From contig JAEORN010000242.1 in NCBI GenBank assembly GCA_016840825.1, positions 1 to 33,185 of the forward strand: DNA of 33,185 bases. The letters are read 5' to 3'. Position numbers and translations under genes: made by a program. Shown here one piece after another: positions 30,725-33,185 of this stretch. The notes beneath the pieces are model-generated. The model was not told the DNA's origin and ran no database searches. It worked only from the letters and a program-made list of their open reading frames with translations. Numbering within the stretch: the stretch's first letter is position 1; every line of letters starts with the position of its first letter. Source of the stretch: Candidatus Thorarchaeota archaeon (GTDB lineage Archaea > Asgardarchaeota > Thorarchaeia > Thorarchaeales > Thorarchaeaceae).

Positions 30725-32293
30725 CTAGGCGCTAATAGTTGTGCGCAATTCAACATGATTGCCATCAGAATGTTCGATGAGAGGTCTTCTAATCGATGCG
30801 ATGAATTGCCCTCCAAGAGGAGAATCTTCATGCGTGAACGTTCCTCCATAGTCTCTCAGTAGGACTTTTACAGCGTATAGATCCAGACCCATTGTTGTTC
30901 TTGAAGGATCAAGTGAATCATAAAGAGCTGTCAGAACATCCTCAGAGATTTGTTTTCCTTCATATTGTATGTGGATAGTCAAATAATCTGGACTCATTGA
31001 TATACTCACACTGATTTTGGATTTCCCAATCGTTTGGTTTCTTATGATATACATGATGATATTGAAAGGAACCGTACTGAGTAGTCCATCACCTAACACG
31101 TGGTCATCTTGCTTAAACTCAGAGAATGCTATCTCTGCGGCATTCTCTCCAAGGATGTCGTTGATCTCACAAATTGCTGCGTTAATTGCGTCACTCATAC
31201 TCACAGGAAACAAATCCTCAGTTTGCCTTCCCTTTATTCGTGACAGTATGTTGACCTGCCGATTGATAGCTTCTACATCGTTGACTAACATCAATGAAGA
31301 CTCAGACCATTTCGTAATATCCTGCTGATCAGAAGCTGAGTCGAGGAGTTCGAGATACAGTTGCAGTCCCTGAAGCAGATTCCCTACTTTGTGACTCCAA
31401 ATGCTTAGATAGTACTCACTCTCTTGCTTCGACTCTGCCAGTTCTTCAGTTCTCTTTAGGACCAATGCCTTCAATATTCTAAATGGGTCAACGACAACAT
31501 CCAACATGAATGAGATGCCTATCATCGCAAATCCCTCTATGTACACGGCATGCCAGGAAGCCTCCATCACACTCATAGGACTTGCCTGCAGTGAAAGAAG
31601 AATTCCCGCTAGGAAAATGAGGGCCATCAATAGCCCAAGTGTCAGATGTATACTTACCTTACTGATATGAAACGCTCTCAATGACTTGACTAACGACATA
31701 AACAGCAACACACTCAGAATGGTGAAGAGAATATAACCACCGGGTGAAAACTGAAAGGGCCCCAATCCCTCTGAGGACAGAGTGAATAACTGAACTGGAG
31801 AGAGTAACGTATAAACTTGTAATATTGGTCCCACGACACCGTTCAATAAGATTAGTAGTAGTTTCTCATGTTGTCGAATCGGCGTTTCGCTTACAAGCGA
31901 ACCCAGTAATGGTGATGCTGCAAGGGTGAGCCCTCCAATCATTAAAATGAATCTGTTTCTGTTTCTGTCAACGAATGGTGAAAGATTAATGAATGCTGGG
32001 CTTGTGATGAGGAAGAATACACCGGTAATCGTTATAGTGATGCATGTCATCACGAATAATAGGTACGTGAAGAGCTGTTCCTGCTTATACCGCTCAAGGG
32101 AATAAATGACCACTATCCCTGCTGCAAGCGACCCCCCTACAGTGTTGAAAGTCAACCACAATATAATCTGGCCCTGCGTCAGTTCATACCACATGAATCC
32201 TGTCATGATGAATATGATCGGGATTGATAGGAATATGATGAAGAGGACCAGAATCGTGATACTAATCAATTGCCTGTTACTGGCTTCGGACAT
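30725..32293 (-). CDS. Membrane histidine-kinase-like protein with degenerate ATP-binding domain
   Basis: Residues about 8-270 of this 522-residue protein hold seven or eight membrane helices, a 7TM-type sensor module without a known extracellular domain. A linker coil (280-295) leads to a dimerisation helix with the candidate phosphate-accepting His301 in IWSHKVGNLLQGLQLYLELL. The rest resembles a HATPase fold: FNIIMYIIRNQTIGKSKISV (N-box place), then IQYEGKQIS where kinases have a DxGxG motif, and GLDLYAVKVLLRDYGG (469-484). The essential Asp and second Gly of the G1 box are missing, so catalysis is doubtful. No response regulator is in the window. It may sense or transmit without ATP hydrolysis. 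Confidence 0.75.
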   Translation of the reverse strand: MSEASNRQLISITILVLFIIFLSIPIIFIMTGFMWYELTQGQIILWLTFNTVGGSLAAGIVVIYSLERYKQEQLFTYLLFVMTCITITITGVFFLITSPAFINLSPFVDRNRNRFILMIGGLTLAASPLLGSLVSETPIRQHEKLLLILLNGVVGPILQVYTLLSPVQLFTLSSEGLGPFQFSPGGYILFTILSVLLFMSLVKSLRAFHISKVSIHLTLGLLMALIFLAGILLSLQASPMSVMEASWHAVYIEGFAMIGISFMLDVVVDPFRILKALVLKRTEELAESKQESEYYLSIWSHKVGNLLQGLQLYLELLDSASDQQDITKWSESSLMLVNDVEAINRQVNILSRIKGRQTEDLFPVSMSDAINAAICEINDILGENAAEIAFSEFKQDDHVLGDGLLSTVPFNIIMYIIRNQTIGKSKISVSISMSPDYLTIHIQYEGKQISEDVLTALYDSLDPSRTTMGLDLYAVKVLLRDYGGTFTHEDSPLGGQFIASIRRPLIEHSDGNHVELRTTISA

Positions 32294-32443
32294 CGCAATC
32301 CAATATGAATCCCTAAGGTTTCAGATAAGATTTTGGTATCTACTTTCTATCAGTAATTGAAGACGCCTCAGGGAAAAGGCAACATGGCGGACATAGATTG
32401 CTATTTATGATTAAGCAATAGACCGTTCTTCTGGGTTCCGGCA

Positions 32444-32998
32444 ATGGACAAAGGACAAGATTTTCCAGTTATCACGACTGAACGACTATTTCTTCGACAA
32501 TTGCTCGAAAGTGATGCAGAACAATGGCATCATAATCTATCAGACCATGATGTAGCAGGGCTTATCGGAATGGACCCTCTTCAGGATGTGGCGGATACAA
32601 AGGAGATCATTATCAATTTCTCTAATCGATATGAGAAGGATACAGGAATGGCATGGGCCATTACGCTGAAGGATAATGGTACATTCATCGGGACATGTAG
32701 CTATGAGAGCATAGACAAGCACAACTTCAGTGGAGAGATAGGTTATGACCTTCTCAAAGAGCACTGGGGACATGGATATATGACTGAGTCACTAAGACCT
32801 GTGATAGCGTATGGATTTACAGAATACAAGTTGAATCGGATTGAAGGCCATACTGCAGCCATCAATAAAGCCTCTAGAAATCTATTGGAACGACTCGGTT
32901 TCTCTCTTGATGGAATCTCTCGAGAATCTATGTTCTTGAGAGGAGAATTCAGAGATTATTGTCTGTACTCCTTGCTTAGAAGAGAGTGGAAGTCCTAA
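32444..32998 (+). CDS. GNAT acetyltransferase (RimJ/RimL type)
   Basis: The 184-residue protein follows the RimJ/RimL pattern: TERLFLRQLLESDAEQWHHN, WAITLKDNGTFIGTCSYESI, GEIGYDLLKEHWGHGYMTES (with the acetyl-CoA pyrophosphate loop WGHGYMTE), NRIEGHTAAINKASRNLLER and LGFSLDGISRES. It transfers acetyl from acetyl-CoA, usually to a protein N-terminus or a small amine; the acceptor is not known. Length is normal. It is divergent from the kinase-like gene, and a CTATTTATGA stretch about 35 bases upstream may be the TATA region. Confidence 0.9.
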   Translation: MDKGQDFPVITTERLFLRQLLESDAEQWHHNLSDHDVAGLIGMDPLQDVADTKEIIINFSNRYEKDTGMAWAITLKDNGTFIGTCSYESIDKHNFSGEIGYDLLKEHWGHGYMTESLRPVIAYGFTEYKLNRIEGHTAAINKASRNLLERLGFSLDGISRESMFLRGEFRDYCLYSLLRREWKS

Positions 32999-33013
32999 GG
33001 AAAAAGAAGATTT

Positions 33014-33032
33014 AGGGAGCATTGGGCTCCCC
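33014..33032 (+). terminator. 3' hairpin GGGAGC-ATTGG-GCTCCC
   Basis: It lies 16 bases after the acetyltransferase stop and has the same stem as the hairpins at 3272, 11672, 22106 and 29410. CTGATATGACTGTAATTA follows, resembling the spacer of the composite element, but the box itself is absent because the convergent SSB gene ends at 33047. Confidence 0.5.
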
Positions 33033-33046
33033 TGATATGACTGTAA

Positions 33047-33185
33047 TTAGAGTTCCACTGCTGACATGTTGTTCTCGGTATTGATCTCTTCAATAGCCTC
33101 TTCAGCATCTGAGAGCTCACCATATTTACCGATATTCAGTCTGAGATTTCCTTTGAAAATTCCTGTGTACCCATTCTTGAGAACA
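33047..33185 (-). CDS. OB-fold SSB paralog without RGG tail, cut by the right edge
   Basis: The minus-strand frame enters from the right edge and ends with TAA at 33047. The visible 46 residues (VLKNGYTGIFKGNLRLNIGK, YGELSDAEEAIEEINTENNM, SAVEL) match residues 79-122 of the RGG-tailed protein at 24218 almost residue for residue, including the acidic linker, but stop just where the other protein's Arg/Gly tail begins. This is the C-terminal part of the second SSB. The rest of the gene lies outside the window. Confidence 0.9.
   Translation of the reverse strand, partial: VLKNGYTGIFKGNLRLNIGKYGELSDAEEAIEEINTENNMSAVEL

Noticed and set aside
1..33185. CRISPR array, insertion sequence or integrated element
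   Set aside because: The dispersed repeats are single copies in separate gaps without regular spacing, and I found no transposase, integrase or flanking target duplications.

Overview
The window looks like ordinary chromosome of an archaeon. I see no rRNA, tRNA, CRISPR array, insertion sequence, phage or plasmid module. Archaeal signs are AT-rich TATA-like boxes about 25 bases before several start codons (leaderless-type promoters), Shine-Dalgarno cores of the GGTGA/GGAGG type before others, frequent GTG and TTG starts, a short OB-fold single-stranded-DNA-binding protein of the RPA/SOSS-B kind, Lrp-like and FilR1-like regulators, and secreted proteins held by one C-terminal membrane helix ending in Lys/Arg. 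The family mix and moderate GC content would suit an Asgard archaeon such as Thorarchaeota, but that assignment is an inference.

Layout. 1-6.3 kb: the tail of a TPR protein, a secreted beta-propeller protein, a membrane-anchored caspase/legumain-like (clan CD) peptidase candidate, a nucleotidyltransferase and a PH-like hypothetical protein. 6.3-9.6 kb: small single-domain proteins (VOC, DUF1801, [2Fe-2S] ferredoxin) and a six-kelch cell-surface protein. 9.7-11.6 kb: a compact DUF362 / SagB-type nitroreductase / DUF3795 cluster. 11.7-18.2 kb: a minus-strand membrane-protein operon, two FilR1-like regulators, a zinc-ribbon protein, an Lrp-like regulator with two HTH domains and a 59-residue membrane protein. 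18.3-20.3 kb: a tightly overlapping flavoprotein / SCP2 / membrane-SCP2 operon. 20.6-33.2 kb: flavodoxin, membrane proteins, CPBP protease, an RGG-tailed SSB, YwbE, S41 peptidase, flavin reductase, a second TPR protein, a histidine-kinase-like membrane protein, an acetyltransferase and, cut by the right edge, a second SSB without an RGG tail.

The most unusual signal is non-coding. A conserved box of about 55 bases occurs nine times between 17.4 and 30.5 kb, always on the + strand and always between genes. Each copy has two 6-base arms separated by exactly 16 bases, and two copies carry paired compensating changes in the arms, which suggests a folded RNA. In four copies the box follows a second hairpin (AGGGAGC, 5-base loop, GCTCCCT, or a degenerate form of it) in a composite element of about 95 bases. 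That hairpin also occurs on its own just after stop codons. I do not recognise this family.

The genes do not form one pathway. Recurring themes are flavin/iron-sulfur redox proteins (ferredoxin, SagB-type nitroreductase, two flavodoxin-fold proteins, flavin reductase), cell-surface proteins, and paralogous pairs: TPR, FilR1-like, 'EHG' membrane proteins, SCP2 and SSB.
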